A stretch of 64,000 nt of DNA from Oasisia sp. SBJ-2009. Its lineage: Eukaryota > Annelida > Polychaeta > Sabellida > Siboglinidae. Every line of letters starts with the position of its first letter. The stretch's first letter is position 1. Both the position numbers and the translations under genes were made by a program. The DNA is taken from positions 16,457,055-16,521,054 of the forward strand of contig OZ024854.1 in NCBI GenBank assembly GCA_964017155.1, in the 5' to 3' direction. This document shows positions 24,106 to 34,012 of this stretch, one piece after another. Below the pieces are notes generated by a model, which ran no database searches, had not been told where the DNA came from, and was given only the letters and a program-made list of their open reading frames with translations.

Positions 24106-24246
24106 TAAATTGCCTTAATGCACCATACAACTGCCAACGAAGGGGTATCACAGGACCAAGGAAACCAACAATGCGGAGCGCAAGTTGACGTTTCGCAGTG
24201 ACCAGCTAGGTGACAGTAACAATTATTTAACTTCGGCGTTAAAACA
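24106..24246 (+). other. Gypsy element leader
   Basis: Short untranslated leader between the putative primer site and the gag start. No packaging or frameshift signal can be identified. Confidence 0.7.
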
Positions 24247-25950
24247 GTGCCCAACTGCCACCCATACAGTATGGTCAAGGTTAAGTGCCCTTTCCCGGAC
24301 TGTGCGTTCGAAGCTGATCATGACGAAGCCGTCGTCACGGCCGCCCTCCTTAACATACATGCTACCACACACAAAGCCACGTCGACCGCCCCAGCGACAA
24401 ACCCGAAGGCGGATAAGCTAAAGCGGCCATCCGTATCGCTGGCGGGGACGAGCGAAGAGTGGTCAGATTTCGTTACTCGCTGGAATGAATACAAAGCAGG
24501 AACGAAATTAACTGGCACAGATGTAGTCACACAGCTACTAGAATGTTGTGATGAAGATCTTAGAAGAGATCTCACACGCGCAGCTGGCGGCACCTTAACA
24601 GGCAAGGAGGAAGCAGAAGTCCTAACAGCCATTAAAACCATGGCTGTCCGCCAGGAGAACACCATGGTAGCCCGTGCCACCTTACACAACATGCGGCAGG
24701 ATCGAGATGAAGCAATCCGATCCTTCGGTGCCAGAATTAAGGGCCATGTAGGCATCTGCAAGTACACGATCAAATGCCAACGCGAGGCATGTAACGCCGA
24801 TATCGACTATACAGATGCCATACTCCGAGATGTACTGGCTCGTGGTATTGCCGACCAGGAAATTCGGCTAGGCCTGCTGGCGGATCAGAATCAAGACATG
24901 TCACTCGAAGACATGTTAAAATTTGTAGAAGCCAAAGAGTCAGGAAAGCGATCGGCATCCAGGCTACTTGACCCACCAAGTGTGAGCGCGGCAAGCAGCA
25001 CCTATCGTCGCTCGAAGCAACGCGAGATCAAAGGGAAACAGCCGGACACCCGCGACAGGACCCCTGTCATCTGTTCGTATTGCGGGGGCAAAGGCCATGG
25101 CCGTAGAGCACCAATTCACACCAGGAGGAACGAATGTCCAGCATACGACCACACATGCTCACACTGTAGTAAGAAGCACCACTTTGAAGACGTTTGTCTC
25201 AGTAAAGATAACCCCAAACCACCTCGCAATAGTACTGTCGTCAGTGCTTGTGGACAAGAAGCAGCGACACTGGATGAATTGTGCAACGTCAGGGACATTC
25301 ACCACTGGAATACGCCACGACCCATAACTCTTGACCACCATCTGTACAACAACATGAGTGACAGATGGACAAGGCGAGCCTCGATACCACAACCGTACAT
25401 TCGTCTGACCCTCTCAGCCAATGCTGAGGACTACACGGACTTGGGGTTCAAACTACGGGCAAGCACAAAATCACTGACTTCTTCAGTAATGGCTGACACA
25501 GGCTGCCAAAGCTGCCTTGCCGGTATTGAGGTAATTGGACGCCTTGGTCTGACACGAGCCGACCTCATCCCCGTCACCATGAAGATGAATGCTGCTGATG
25601 AGAAGGGTATCAACATCCTCGGCGCAGCCATCTTGAGATTCTTGGGAATTGGTAAACCGGGCCACAGCCTGGAAACTAGACAGATTACGTATATCACAGA
25701 CTGTTCCGACAGAATATTCCTATCACGCGATGCGTGCATCCAGCTCGGCATGATATCCGAAGCATTCCCGACTGTGGGGGAAATCCTTCAGAATTGCGCA
25801 ATCCAGCCACAAAAAGACCCTGGAGCCCACAGCAACGGCACCACTGCCCCGTGCGGCTGCCCCACAAGAGCACCACCACCACCCCTGCCACTGAAGCTGC
25901 CATTCCCTGCGACCGAGGCAAACAGAGGGAAACTGCAAACATCTGGTTGA
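24247..25950 (+). CDS. Gag-protease polyprotein of the Gypsy element
   Basis: A 567-codon frame; the true start is probably the second Met at 24271 (MVKVKCPFPDC). Residues about 14-42 form a C2H2-like finger (CPFPDC...HATTH). A gag core follows, with EEWSDFVTRWNEYKAG and later the conserved LHNMRQDRDEAIRSFGARIKG. A Cys/His nucleocapsid region runs CSYCGGKGHG...CPAYDHTCSHCSKKHHFEDVC. The retropepsin-like protease has its active site at MADTGCQSC (Asp-Thr-Gly at 25495-25503). The frame ends early: comparison with the related copy at 61378 shows coding continuity into the RT region, so a frameshift near 25925 separates gag-pro from pol. Confidence 0.88.
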   Translation: MPNCHPYSMVKVKCPFPDCAFEADHDEAVVTAALLNIHATTHKATSTAPATNPKADKLKRPSVSLAGTSEEWSDFVTRWNEYKAGTKLTGTDVVTQLLECCDEDLRRDLTRAAGGTLTGKEEAEVLTAIKTMAVRQENTMVARATLHNMRQDRDEAIRSFGARIKGHVGICKYTIKCQREACNADIDYTDAILRDVLARGIADQEIRLGLLADQNQDMSLEDMLKFVEAKESGKRSASRLLDPPSVSAASSTYRRSKQREIKGKQPDTRDRTPVICSYCGGKGHGRRAPIHTRRNECPAYDHTCSHCSKKHHFEDVCLSKDNPKPPRNSTVVSACGQEAATLDELCNVRDIHHWNTPRPITLDHHLYNNMSDRWTRRASIPQPYIRLTLSANAEDYTDLGFKLRASTKSLTSSVMADTGCQSCLAGIEVIGRLGLTRADLIPVTMKMNAADEKGINILGAAILRFLGIGKPGHSLETRQITYITDCSDRIFLSRDACIQLGMISEAFPTVGEILQNCAIQPQKDPGAHSNGTTAPCGCPTRAPPPPLPLKLPFPATEANRGKLQTSG

Positions 25951-27252
25951 ATACTACAAGAGTAGCACATTTAACACATGTGAACACCAGACCCTACCCA
26001 TGATCTCAGGCCCCCCAATGAGACTGATGATCGACCCGAATGCTGATCCGGTGGCCTTCCACACACCCATCCCTATACCGCTCCACTGGCAAGACGAAGT
26101 GAAAGCCGGTCTTGATCAAGATGTGAGACTGGGCGTACTTGAGCCAGTCCCTGTAGGAACACCAGTGACCTGGTGCCACAGGATGGTCATATGCGCAAAG
26201 AAAACAGGAAAGCCGAGACGCACAGTGGACTTTCAACCGCTCAATGTCCATGCCACCCGCGAGACACACCACAGTGACCACACCCAGTCACCTTTCCATC
26301 AAGCTCGCTCTGTTCCACACGGAAAGCTAAAGTCAGTGTTCGATGCCTGGAACGGATACCACAGCGTGCCATTACATGCAGACGATAGGCATTTCACTAA
26401 TATACCTTCATCACCCCGTGGGGTCGCTACAGGTACTGCTCTGCACCACAAGGCTACATCGCCTCCGGAGACGGATATTCGCGACGCTATGACGAGATTG
26501 TTGCTGACGTCCCTCAGAAAACCAAATGTATCGATGATACCCTACTATGGGCGGACTCCGTGGAGAAGAGCTTCTTCCAGGCTGCTAACTGGTTGGACGT
26601 CTGCGGCAGGAACGGCATAACACTGAACCCTGACAAATTTGTATTCTGCCAAGAGGAAGTAGAATTTGCCGGTTTCACAATCACCATGGACAATGTACGC
26701 CCTTGCAGCAAGTATCTACAGGCCATACGGGAATTCCCTACACCCCGCAACATCACGGACCTCCGCTCATGGTTCGGTCTCGTGAACCAGGTGTCTTATG
26801 CTTTTAGCATGGCAAAACGGATGCTCCAATTCCGGCAACTTCTGAAACCTGGGAACGCATTTACTTGGAACGACGACTGGGATAACATCTTCGCCGAATC
26901 CAAGGAGGTCATCGCAGATGAGATTGAGGAAGGAGTACGGACCTTCGACAAGGCCAAGCCCACCTGCCTTGCCACCGATTGGTCAAAGGACGGGATCGGC
27001 TTCTGGATGTTCCAGAAACATTGCACCTGCCCAGGCGCTAAGCCATTTTGCTGCCATGACGGATGGAAGGTCTCTCTAGTGGGAAGCCGATTCACTCATG
27101 CAGCTGAATCCCGGTATGCCCCTGTTGAAGGCGAGGCTCTAGCTGTAGCGGACGCCCTTGACAAGGCCAGATTCTTTGTACTCGGATGTAGTGACCTTAT
27201 TGTGGCGGTTGACCACAAACCGCTGTTGAAGATACTGGGTGAACTCCCTTGA
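25951..27252 (+). pseudogene. Reverse transcriptase and RNase H of the Gypsy element (frameshifted)
   Basis: Two overlapping frames (26000-26620 and 26527-27252) make up this part. The first contains LGVLEPVPVGTPVTWCHRMV, KPRRTVDFQPLN and VFDAWNGYHSVPL, the conserved RT fingers/palm blocks. A frameshift near 26420 moves the second half, with SAPQGY and CIDDTLLW (the active-site box, 26527-26550), to another frame. The connection domain reads ITDLRSWFGLVNQVSYAF. RNase H follows with CLATDWSKDGIGFW, EGEALAVADAL and [12 protein letters not shown]. These enzymes copy the RNA into DNA inside the particle; this copy cannot make an intact protein. Confidence 0.87.
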
Positions 27253-28588
27253 CGTCATCACGAACACACGCCTGAGGAACCTCAAGGAGAAAACCCTGAG
27301 GTACAGGTTCAGGATGGTACACATATCTGGCATTCACAACAAGGCGACGGACGCTATTTCCCGGCACCCGTCTGGCGACACCAACCCAGAAATACTCTGC
27401 CTGCCCGACGACATCGCACACACTCAGAACGCCATGGCCGTCCAACGCATGTTCTTAGCAGGAATCCGCACTCAGGAAGCGGCGGACCGGGACAGCAGCA
27501 CTACTGAGATATCGACATACTTGCTCGAATCGCTCCACTCCGTAACTTGGGATCGTGTGAGAGAGGCCACAGCTAGTGATGAAGACATGCACCTTCTCTT
27601 ATCCCTTATAGAGAATGGCATGCCACAATTTCGCCATGAGCTACCTCATGCCGTGCGCGCCTTTCACCGGTTTCGTGAGCATCTTCACACATCGGACGGA
27701 GTAATCATCTACAAGGACAGAGTTGTCATCCCGCCGAGCCTGCAGCAAGACATACTCTCGGCACTCCACTCCGCTCATCAGGGGACAACATCCATGATGG
27801 CTCGTGCCGAGTCGTCCATCTTCTGGCCTGGAATAACCTCGGCGATCAATGCTACCGGAGCCAACTGTGAGCACTGTAACCGCATGGCACCTTCTCAGCC
27901 AAGCGCCCCACCGACACCCCCAATCCTGCCGGTATACCCCTTTCAGTGCGTTTGTTCTGATTTCTTCAGCTACAAAGGGATGACCTACCTCATTGTTGTC
28001 GACCGATACTCCAACTGGCCAATCGTTGAGAGAACCACGGGTGGAGCGGATGGCCTTATCAATTGCCTGAGACGTTCGTTTGCGACTTACGGCATCCCCG
28101 ATGAAATCTCAACTGACGGCGGACCGGAATACATTGCAACGGCCACCCGCCTCTTCCTGACTGCATGGGGTGTAGACCACCGACTCTCATCAGTTGCCTT
28201 CCCCCACAGCAACTGTAGGGCAGAGATCGGTGTGAAGACCATCAAGCGTCTCATCACAGACAACACGGGCAACAAGGGCGACCTGGACACGGATGCCTTT
28301 CAGCGTGCGATCCTCCAATACCGTAACACCCCCGACACGGACACCAAATTATCTCCGGCTGCATGCGTATTTGGACGACCTGTGAAAGACTTCATCCCCA
28401 TATTGCGTGGTCGATACAGACCTCACAATACCTGGCGAGAGACCCTCTCCGCTAGAGAAGAAGCCCTGAGGAACAGACACATGCGTGCTGCCGAATACTG
28501 GTCTGAGCACACGAAACGTCTACCAGCCTTGATCGTTGGCGACTACGTGATAATTCAGACCCAGACCGGTCCTCAACCCAACAAATGA
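27239..28588 (+). CDS. Integrase region of the Gypsy element
   Basis: A 449-codon frame that takes over from RNase H by a frameshift near 27240; it begins within RNase H/tether sequence ([16 protein letters not shown]). It carries the His/Cys zinc-binding region ([14 protein letters not shown]...CEHC) and the integrase core with CSDFF, TDGGPEY (28112-28132) and [13 protein letters not shown], giving the D, D, E catalytic triad. The frame stops at a TGA (28586-28588) after GPQPNK. Coding similarity continues without shift beyond it, so this is a nonsense change, probably from TGG. Confidence 0.87.
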   Translation: MNSLDVITNTRLRNLKEKTLRYRFRMVHISGIHNKATDAISRHPSGDTNPEILCLPDDIAHTQNAMAVQRMFLAGIRTQEAADRDSSTTEISTYLLESLHSVTWDRVREATASDEDMHLLLSLIENGMPQFRHELPHAVRAFHRFREHLHTSDGVIIYKDRVVIPPSLQQDILSALHSAHQGTTSMMARAESSIFWPGITSAINATGANCEHCNRMAPSQPSAPPTPPILPVYPFQCVCSDFFSYKGMTYLIVVDRYSNWPIVERTTGGADGLINCLRRSFATYGIPDEISTDGGPEYIATATRLFLTAWGVDHRLSSVAFPHSNCRAEIGVKTIKRLITDNTGNKGDLDTDAFQRAILQYRNTPDTDTKLSPAACVFGRPVKDFIPILRGRYRPHNTWRETLSAREEALRNRHMRAAEYWSEHTKRLPALIVGDYVIIQTQTGPQPNK

Positions 28589-29131
28589 GACAAGACGGGC
28601 CGTGTCGTCGAGGTTCGGCAGTTTGACCAATACGTTGTCAGAGTTGATGGCTCAGGACGGATGACACTCCGGAACAGGAAATTCCTCAGGAAGTATATCC
28701 CGATGATCTCCCGAGCACAACACCGTACAATTGACGAAGACCTTCACATGCTCATCCTCCGATACGAGACTCGACCCACGCATACCAAGACATCGCCGCC
28801 GATCGGCCCGCCCCAACCATGGCCAGCTACCCCGAAGGGCAATATGACCCAGGCCGACAGTCCTATGCAGACAACACCACTCATGCCACCATCGTCCACG
28901 ACGGACGACGGGTCAACGCCAGGTGTCACAGCCACCCCGGCTACACCAAGCACCCAGCCGAACTCCTCCACACCTATGCCGATGTTGGTACCGCGACATC
29001 CAAAGAATCTTGCGCCTGCTATGGCTCATTCACCGATGCCCACGTTCAACACACCGCTACCGGCTAATACATCACGTTATGGACGCAACCTCAAACGACC
29101 CAAATGGAACATCGACTACCAAACGGATTAA
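28589..29131 (+). pseudogene. C-terminal tail of the Gypsy polyprotein
   Basis: In-frame continuation after the TGA: GRVVEVRQFDQYVVRVDGS, then RKFLRKYIPM and a long Pro/Thr/Ser-rich tail, ending YGRNLKRPKWNIDY and a TAA at 29129-29131. This is the variable integrase C-terminus. No chromodomain is recognisable. Confidence 0.7.
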
Positions 29132-29148
29132 TTAGTTAGTGTGAGTGT

Positions 29149-31372
29149 GTTCGGATTAGTGCTGGTTCGATACCAGGTTTTGTTCGATACCGATCGATAC
29201 CTGAATTTTGTTCGATACTCGATACTTACGTTGTAAGTCAAATATTCACATAGAACACAGTTCCCAGTAGAAGCACAGTATGCAACAGAAGTAGTGGTGG
29301 TTCGATACCAGAATTCTTCAATACCGATCGGTATATTGCTGGTTCGATACCAGAATTATTCGATATCAATCGATACCAGATTTTTATTTGATACTCGAAA
29401 TTTACCTTGTAAGTGTAATTCAGTACAGTAGAGATCTCCAAAGAAACACACTACTATCCACTTAGACTAATGCCACAGAAACACACACATTTTTCACTTG
29501 TTGGAAAATAGGTGATAATTTTAGTCATGCAAACAATGATTAATATGCAATTTTAATTTTATGTAAGTAAACAAACAACAGTTTCAATATAATTGATTAC
29601 TGTTGTAAAACTAAAAGAGAACTGTAATATAGTATTAAAACAATAAAGATAACTGCAATAAAATACCTAGTGACAAATCAATTGCACTGAATTATTTTAA
29701 ATTAATAACAGTACTTCACCCCAGCTGTTTGTAAATACACTATAATATAGCTTCTTAATTTCAATTCAATGTGTCTCCTAAAGTTAATTTCAACAAATAC
29801 AATTGAAACATAACATACAAATACTATATTATTATACAAAAACACCTATCACTTATAATAGTGCCACTGCCAGCACAGCTGAACACTCACTGTTATAATT
29901 TTTTTTATTATTATTTGTATCGTAAAGATAATTGTGATTTAACATCAAAACTGTACAGACAAGCACACTAAAATAGCAGTAATTAATAATAGAAAAAAAT
30001 ATTAATAAAAATTACAATTGTAGTTCACAGTTCACACCAATATTTTTAATATAAAACTTAAATTACCCTGTTATCAAGTACACATAACAAGCCCTATAAT
30101 GTTTTTTGCAAGTTTTTTCAAGAACAGGTCAGTTTCTACCTCTGGCTCTGCCTCTGCCAATGGTGAACTTGTTCGGCCAGTGCCAGTGTCACAGTGACAG
30201 CAGATGCAGTAAGCGAATCGTCATCGTTAATCAGTCACGTCGTGCATGTCACTTCTTGGCGATGTGGCCGCAGTTACTTAGTAGATTCGGCAATCCGATG
30301 GCGATTCGCTTCGACTGTAACTATACTGTAACTCAGTCATTGTCGAATATTTCGATAGAACACGTTCTCGAGTCAATGGCAATGCGACGTTTTCGACGAC
30401 GTCAACGACGTCGACGTGCCATACGATGAAAGTTGATCATCACATTTTGATAGCTTCTTGATTGGTGGCATGTTTCATCAAATTCGATGTATTTCCCCCG
30501 CTATCTTTGAGATGCCTATAGCATAGCAGACACTCTTTGTTGGAAAACTGCCAAATTAGCGACGAACGTTGCGACTTGTTGTCGTTCGCTTTGGTTGTGG
30601 GCGTCGTGTACGGCAACTGGTGGCGCCACCAAACGGAACTCGGATAAACAAAGCCTCCGCATCGCGCTCGAATAATTATTTATATTAATAATATTATTAT
30701 TAAACTAGTTTCATAAATACTAGTACGTTCAATAAACACTCTATAAAAAATACTATAGGATGTGTGTTTTTGTACGCGTAACCGTAAGTAAAGTAGGGAG
30801 AAAGATGGCATGGTACTGCCACCAAACGAGAGCGTCACGTACGAACCTTGGTTTGGGTAACGAGGCTAACCGGAGTCTGGCCTAGGCTAAGATCGCACAC
30901 AGAAAACAGTTATTATACACACTAATTCTACAATAAAGTTTTAGAAAACAATTAACATTTTATGTTATACTATTTTTTAAACAACCACGCCTAAGTCAAT
31001 TTAGGCTGCGAAGCGCTGTACCGTAAACAACGTCGTCATCAACAACGATGTACCGCCTTCGGCTTCGCATCGACGTCGTCGAATCATGGTCTCGATGTCG
31101 AGTATCGAAATATCGAAGGTATCGAAGGTATCGAAGGTATCGAAGGTATCGAAGGTATCGAAGGTATCGAAGGTATCGAAGGTATCGAAGGTATCGAAGG
31201 TATCGTAGGTATCGTAGGTATCGAAAGTATCGAAAGTATCGAAGGTATCGAACAGTGGACGTTCGATACCAAAATATCGAAGTATCGCGATACCACTAAA
31301 TATCGGTATCGAACTTTCGCAAGTATCGCGATACTTCGATATATCGAATATCGAACCAGCACTAGTTCGGAT
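29149..31372. mobile_element. Non-autonomous hAT-type DNA transposon nested in the Gypsy element
   Basis: Perfect 8-bp duplications GTTCGGAT (29149-29156 and 31365-31372) flank an element of 2208 bp (29157-31364). Its inverted ends read TAGTGCTGGTTCGATA. The 8-bp duplication and the TAGxG start are hallmarks of the hAT superfamily. It has no recognisable transposase, so it must have been mobilised in trans. Subterminal regions repeat CGATACC/GGTATCG words, which culminate in the tandem array at 31107-31253. It is younger than the Gypsy insertion because it sits inside it. Confidence 0.9.
31107..31253. repeat. Tandem 9-bp array GTATCGAAG in the right subterminal part of the hAT element
   Basis: About fifteen units of GTATCGAAG, with a few GTATCGTAG and GTATCGAAA variants. 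The same words occur singly at both ends of the element, so the array looks like an expansion of subterminal transposase-binding motifs. Confidence 0.93.
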
Positions 31373-31609
31373 TATGGTCAGAATACTACCATAATTCCAG
31401 ACTAACAAATAAATAGTGAACACAACTCATGGGACTAAGGCAGCCTACCCTGAATCCCAAGCTTGTTCATTCATATTATTATTTTAATACTTAAGATAAC
31501 ATGGACACCCGCTTATATTATGTTGTGTCTTACATTGTTATTATACTTTCGGACTTTAATCAGCCTTCTTCGCCATCTTATTGCGATGCACTTCAGGCTT
31601 GGGGGGAGA
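31373..31609 (+). other. 3' non-coding part of the Gypsy element and polypurine tract
   Basis: Unique non-coding DNA that resumes after the hAT insertion and ends in the polypurine tract GGGGGGAGA (31601-31609) directly before the 3' LTR, the usual plus-strand primer site. Confidence 0.8.
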
Positions 31610-32383
31610 TAGAACATTACGAAATAACGATAGGTCCCTTCGAGACGCAGGACTCTGGCGAGTACTGGGACGATACGTCACTATGCAAATGGCGACCGCA
31701 TATTCAGCGTATATGTATATAGTCTCGCTTAACCGACTGTCGGTCGGCTGCGGAACTACGCCGAGAAGACAGTCTGGTTACATTAACGGCTTTTGTTTGG
31801 GTAGCAGCCGTGATCTATAAAATGCTGCCACCTCACGGACACTGCCGTAATATATATTTTTTATAAACAACTGCAAATTTGTATTTCTATTTATTTTGTG
31901 TTAATATCAGTTTAATTTTGAATAGTTTTTATAATACAGCATTATTTGATCAAAAGGTTTCCTTATTTAATGTGTATGCTATCCGTGTCGGGCTAGACAA
32001 TGCTGCCACCTCACGGATACTGGTTAATCCTGCCGTAATTCTTATTTTATAAACAACGGTAAATTTGAATTTTTGCTTACTTTTGTGTTAATGGTGAATA
32101 CTTTTCACATGATATTATTATCTTGTAAAACTATATCGTTATTTAAATCTTTATTTCATAGTTGGCCTGAGAGCCAATCAGCGTCTCTACCCTAATCTGG
32201 GGTAAGGCTGCCCGGATGTAGAAACTTAAGCCCATATACTGTCCCAGGCGGAGTTGAGGGGGCTTAAAAGTGCTGCCACCTCACGGAGTCTGGGTAACCG
32301 AGGCTAATCTGTATATTGTCATGCTTATCAATATAATCATTAAAGTACATAAGTATTGAACAAATGGAAGTCATTCTTATTTA
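31610..32383 (+). repeat. 3' LTR split by an insert of about 575-595 bp
   Basis: 31610-31731 matches the left part of the 178-bp LTR and 32307-32383 the right part. The break is just after the predicted transcript start. The left fragment of the primer-complement region is diverged (GCGTATATGTATATAG against GCGTATCTGTATATTG), whereas the same string recurs unaltered where the LTR resumes at 32307. The inserted DNA contains three copies of TGCTGCCACCTCACGGA. Confidence 0.85.
31732..32306. mobile_element. Unclassified insert within the 3' LTR, with internal tandem duplication
   Basis: The 17-mer TGCTGCCACCTCACGGA occurs at 31823, 32001 and 32271. The first two copies begin a repeated block (CTGCCGTAAT, TTATAAACAAC, AAATTTG, TTTTGTGTTAAT) with a 178-bp spacing. 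The right end reads GGGTAACCGAGGCTAAT. No inverted ends or clean target duplication are seen, so the origin is open. Confidence 0.5.
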
Positions 32384-33176
32384 ATAGTTCAAGGATTGTT
32401 TTTGGTGTGGCTGATTCAGATACTTGATCGGCGCCTTGTCCTCCGAAACGTTTGACTGTCCGTTCGGTTCCGGGAATACACAGGCTATAGCCGAACATCT
32501 CTTCACACTGGGTATGGTATGCCCACGCCGTACACATGCAGCGGCTGCCGGTTCTGCCCGGCAACGTGACAACGAAAACAATATATTTTTCTTGCCGTTC
32601 TCCTGTTCGGGCGATAATAGCACCGCTCACAATGCGTATGGTGACCGGCTTGAATATCCCTGTTCGGATGACGATGATACCTGGAGTTCTGTCAACGGAC
32701 GGATTTGGCCCGTAGGTATGGCTCCGGTTGTTCGCCGGAGCGGGCCCGCAGGTGTAAGTCCATTGACAGGGACTGCCGGATAAGTGCTCGGATACCCTAG
32801 TTGGTAATGCAACTGGCGGGACAATTGTCCATGCAGTTCCGTCGACTGTCCAGGTCGAAACTGGACCTCCGGGAGCACAGGACCGATTAGTCGTGCTATA
32901 TCTGACGTTAGGTAATACTCTCTGTTCGCTGAGAAGGTTGAGAATTTCCTCTAACTCACGGTTCTGAACTATCTCCGGGGTTGGAACTAGAGAACACCCC
33001 ATGCAGGAAGCTGCCGCTAGAAATGCTACAAGTATGTAGGCGAGCCCGCTTGTCATTGTGGCTGTGTTCATCTTCATAATTGTGGCGGGTTTCAGCTTTG
33101 TAGACGGTTTGTCATACGCCTGCGTCTGTGGGACGGCGCGGCGTTTTCTATTCAAACGGGCTTGGGAACGTTCCAC
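32340..33176 (-). CDS. Secreted cysteine-containing protein of unknown family, 3' end altered by the Gypsy insertion
   Basis: Single-exon minus-strand frame of 278 codons. Translation probably starts at residue 34 (33077), since MKMNTATMTSG followed by LAYILVAFLAAASCMGC is a good signal peptide. The mature part has cysteines in NRSCAPGG, SPCQWTYTCGP and SRCMCTAWAYHTQC and is richer in GC than its surroundings, suggesting real coding. The last 14 or so codons and the stop lie in the LTR. Across the empty site the frame would run 18 codons further, into 23908-23856, and then stop. The spacing of W, paired Cys and a late CxC recalls secreted cystine-knot cytokines such as IL-17, but I cannot assign it. 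A TATA-like word lies near 33425 on the minus strand. Confidence 0.5.
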   Translation of the reverse strand: MERSQARLNRKRRAVPQTQAYDKPSTKLKPATIMKMNTATMTSGLAYILVAFLAAASCMGCSLVPTPEIVQNRELEEILNLLSEQRVLPNVRYSTTNRSCAPGGPVSTWTVDGTAWTIVPPVALPTRVSEHLSGSPCQWTYTCGPAPANNRSHTYGPNPSVDRTPGIIVIRTGIFKPVTIRIVSGAIIARTGERQEKYIVFVVTLPGRTGSRCMCTAWAYHTQCEEMFGYSLCIPGTERTVKRFGGQGADQVSESATPKTILELLNKNDFHLFNTYVL

Positions 33177-33345
33177 TACACCGGTCCAAACTACGTTTGT
33201 CCACTGTGAACAAGTTGTTGCCTACTGTACATCAATGACAAGAGCGACACTTGTTCGGATGGTTATCGCCGCCTCGCACGAGTCTAGTACAAACGGGGCA
33301 TTTGCTCCGGTGGCGTGGTCGCGAGTGATCGGCCATGACAATTAG

Positions 33346-33921
33346 TTAAAATTGAAAGGGCGAATACGAACAATGGTTGATGATAGAAAATTACAACTGA
33401 AAAGTAGTCTGAAAATAGTCCACTATATAACAGAAGTGATAAGAAAAACGATACTCCGTAACTACATTTAAACAAAAATGTGATATCAGCTAAATAAACT
33501 GATAAAATACGGAGCTACTCGAAGGCGAGACTTATACAATGGCGGCGCCAAGTGAGAAGAGAAGCAGCTCAGAGACTGGATAAGGTAGTGGGAGCTGTAG
33601 GTATAGGCAATTTTTTCATTTAATTAATTATGGCGAGCAACTTGGGCACGGCCAAGTCTATTGCACCTTGTGAAGCGACGGAACCAGGCTAAGTCTATGT
33701 TAGGTAATAAATTGTAAGCCGCATTTAGATTACCTAAGAACTGCGAATCAGGGCACAGCTTATCATTCGCGCACGCATACCGCTGGAAAGCTGCATGTCC
33801 CAACAGTAGATAACCAAATAAGGCCGATTTTACCAAGCTCAACGTTAGAAATTTCCATTTCCCATTTATAAGGTCGAAATCATGAAAGCGTGGTGCCAGT
33901 GGAAAGCCTAATGATTGGTCT

Positions 33922-34012
<91 letters not shown>

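Larger units (their letters stand above)
23909..32388 (+). mobile_element. Ty3/Gypsy-type LTR retrotransposon, full length but mutated, with nested insertions
   Basis: Flanked by a perfect 5-bp target duplication ATAGT (23909-23913 and 32384-32388). Order of parts: 5' LTR, leader, gag-protease, reverse transcriptase, RNase H, integrase, C-terminal tail, nested hAT element, polypurine tract GGGGGGAGA (31601-31609), 3' LTR split by an insert. The RT-RNaseH-integrase order is that of Ty3/Gypsy elements. At least three frameshifts (near 25925, 26420 and 27240) and one nonsense codon (28586) make it inactive. No envelope-like gene is seen. Confidence 0.92.

Noticed and set aside
24092..24246. tRNA primer-binding site after the 5' LTR
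   Set aside because: No TGG-starting string complementary to a tRNA 3' end follows the LTR. The self-complement explains the junction better.
24318..28290. Minus-strand frames of up to 151 codons opposite gag-pol
   Set aside because: They are shadows of the plus-strand retrotransposon coding region and have no motif of their own.
30106..30429. Arg-rich plus frame RRFRRRQRRRRAIR as a nuclear protein
   Set aside because: It lies inside the non-autonomous hAT element in a CGA-rich stretch and has no supporting domain.
31001..31423. Long frames encoding (RRYRRYRRY)n and (FDTFDTFDT)n
   Set aside because: They are translations of the 9-bp GTATCGAAG array in the hAT element. A simple repeat whose unit is a multiple of three stays open in many frames.
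32340..33176. Firm assignment as an interleukin-17 family member
   Set aside because: Trp/Cys spacing is only suggestive, and the canonical cysteine pairs and the SPW-type motif are not convincingly present. Kept as an unknown secreted protein.
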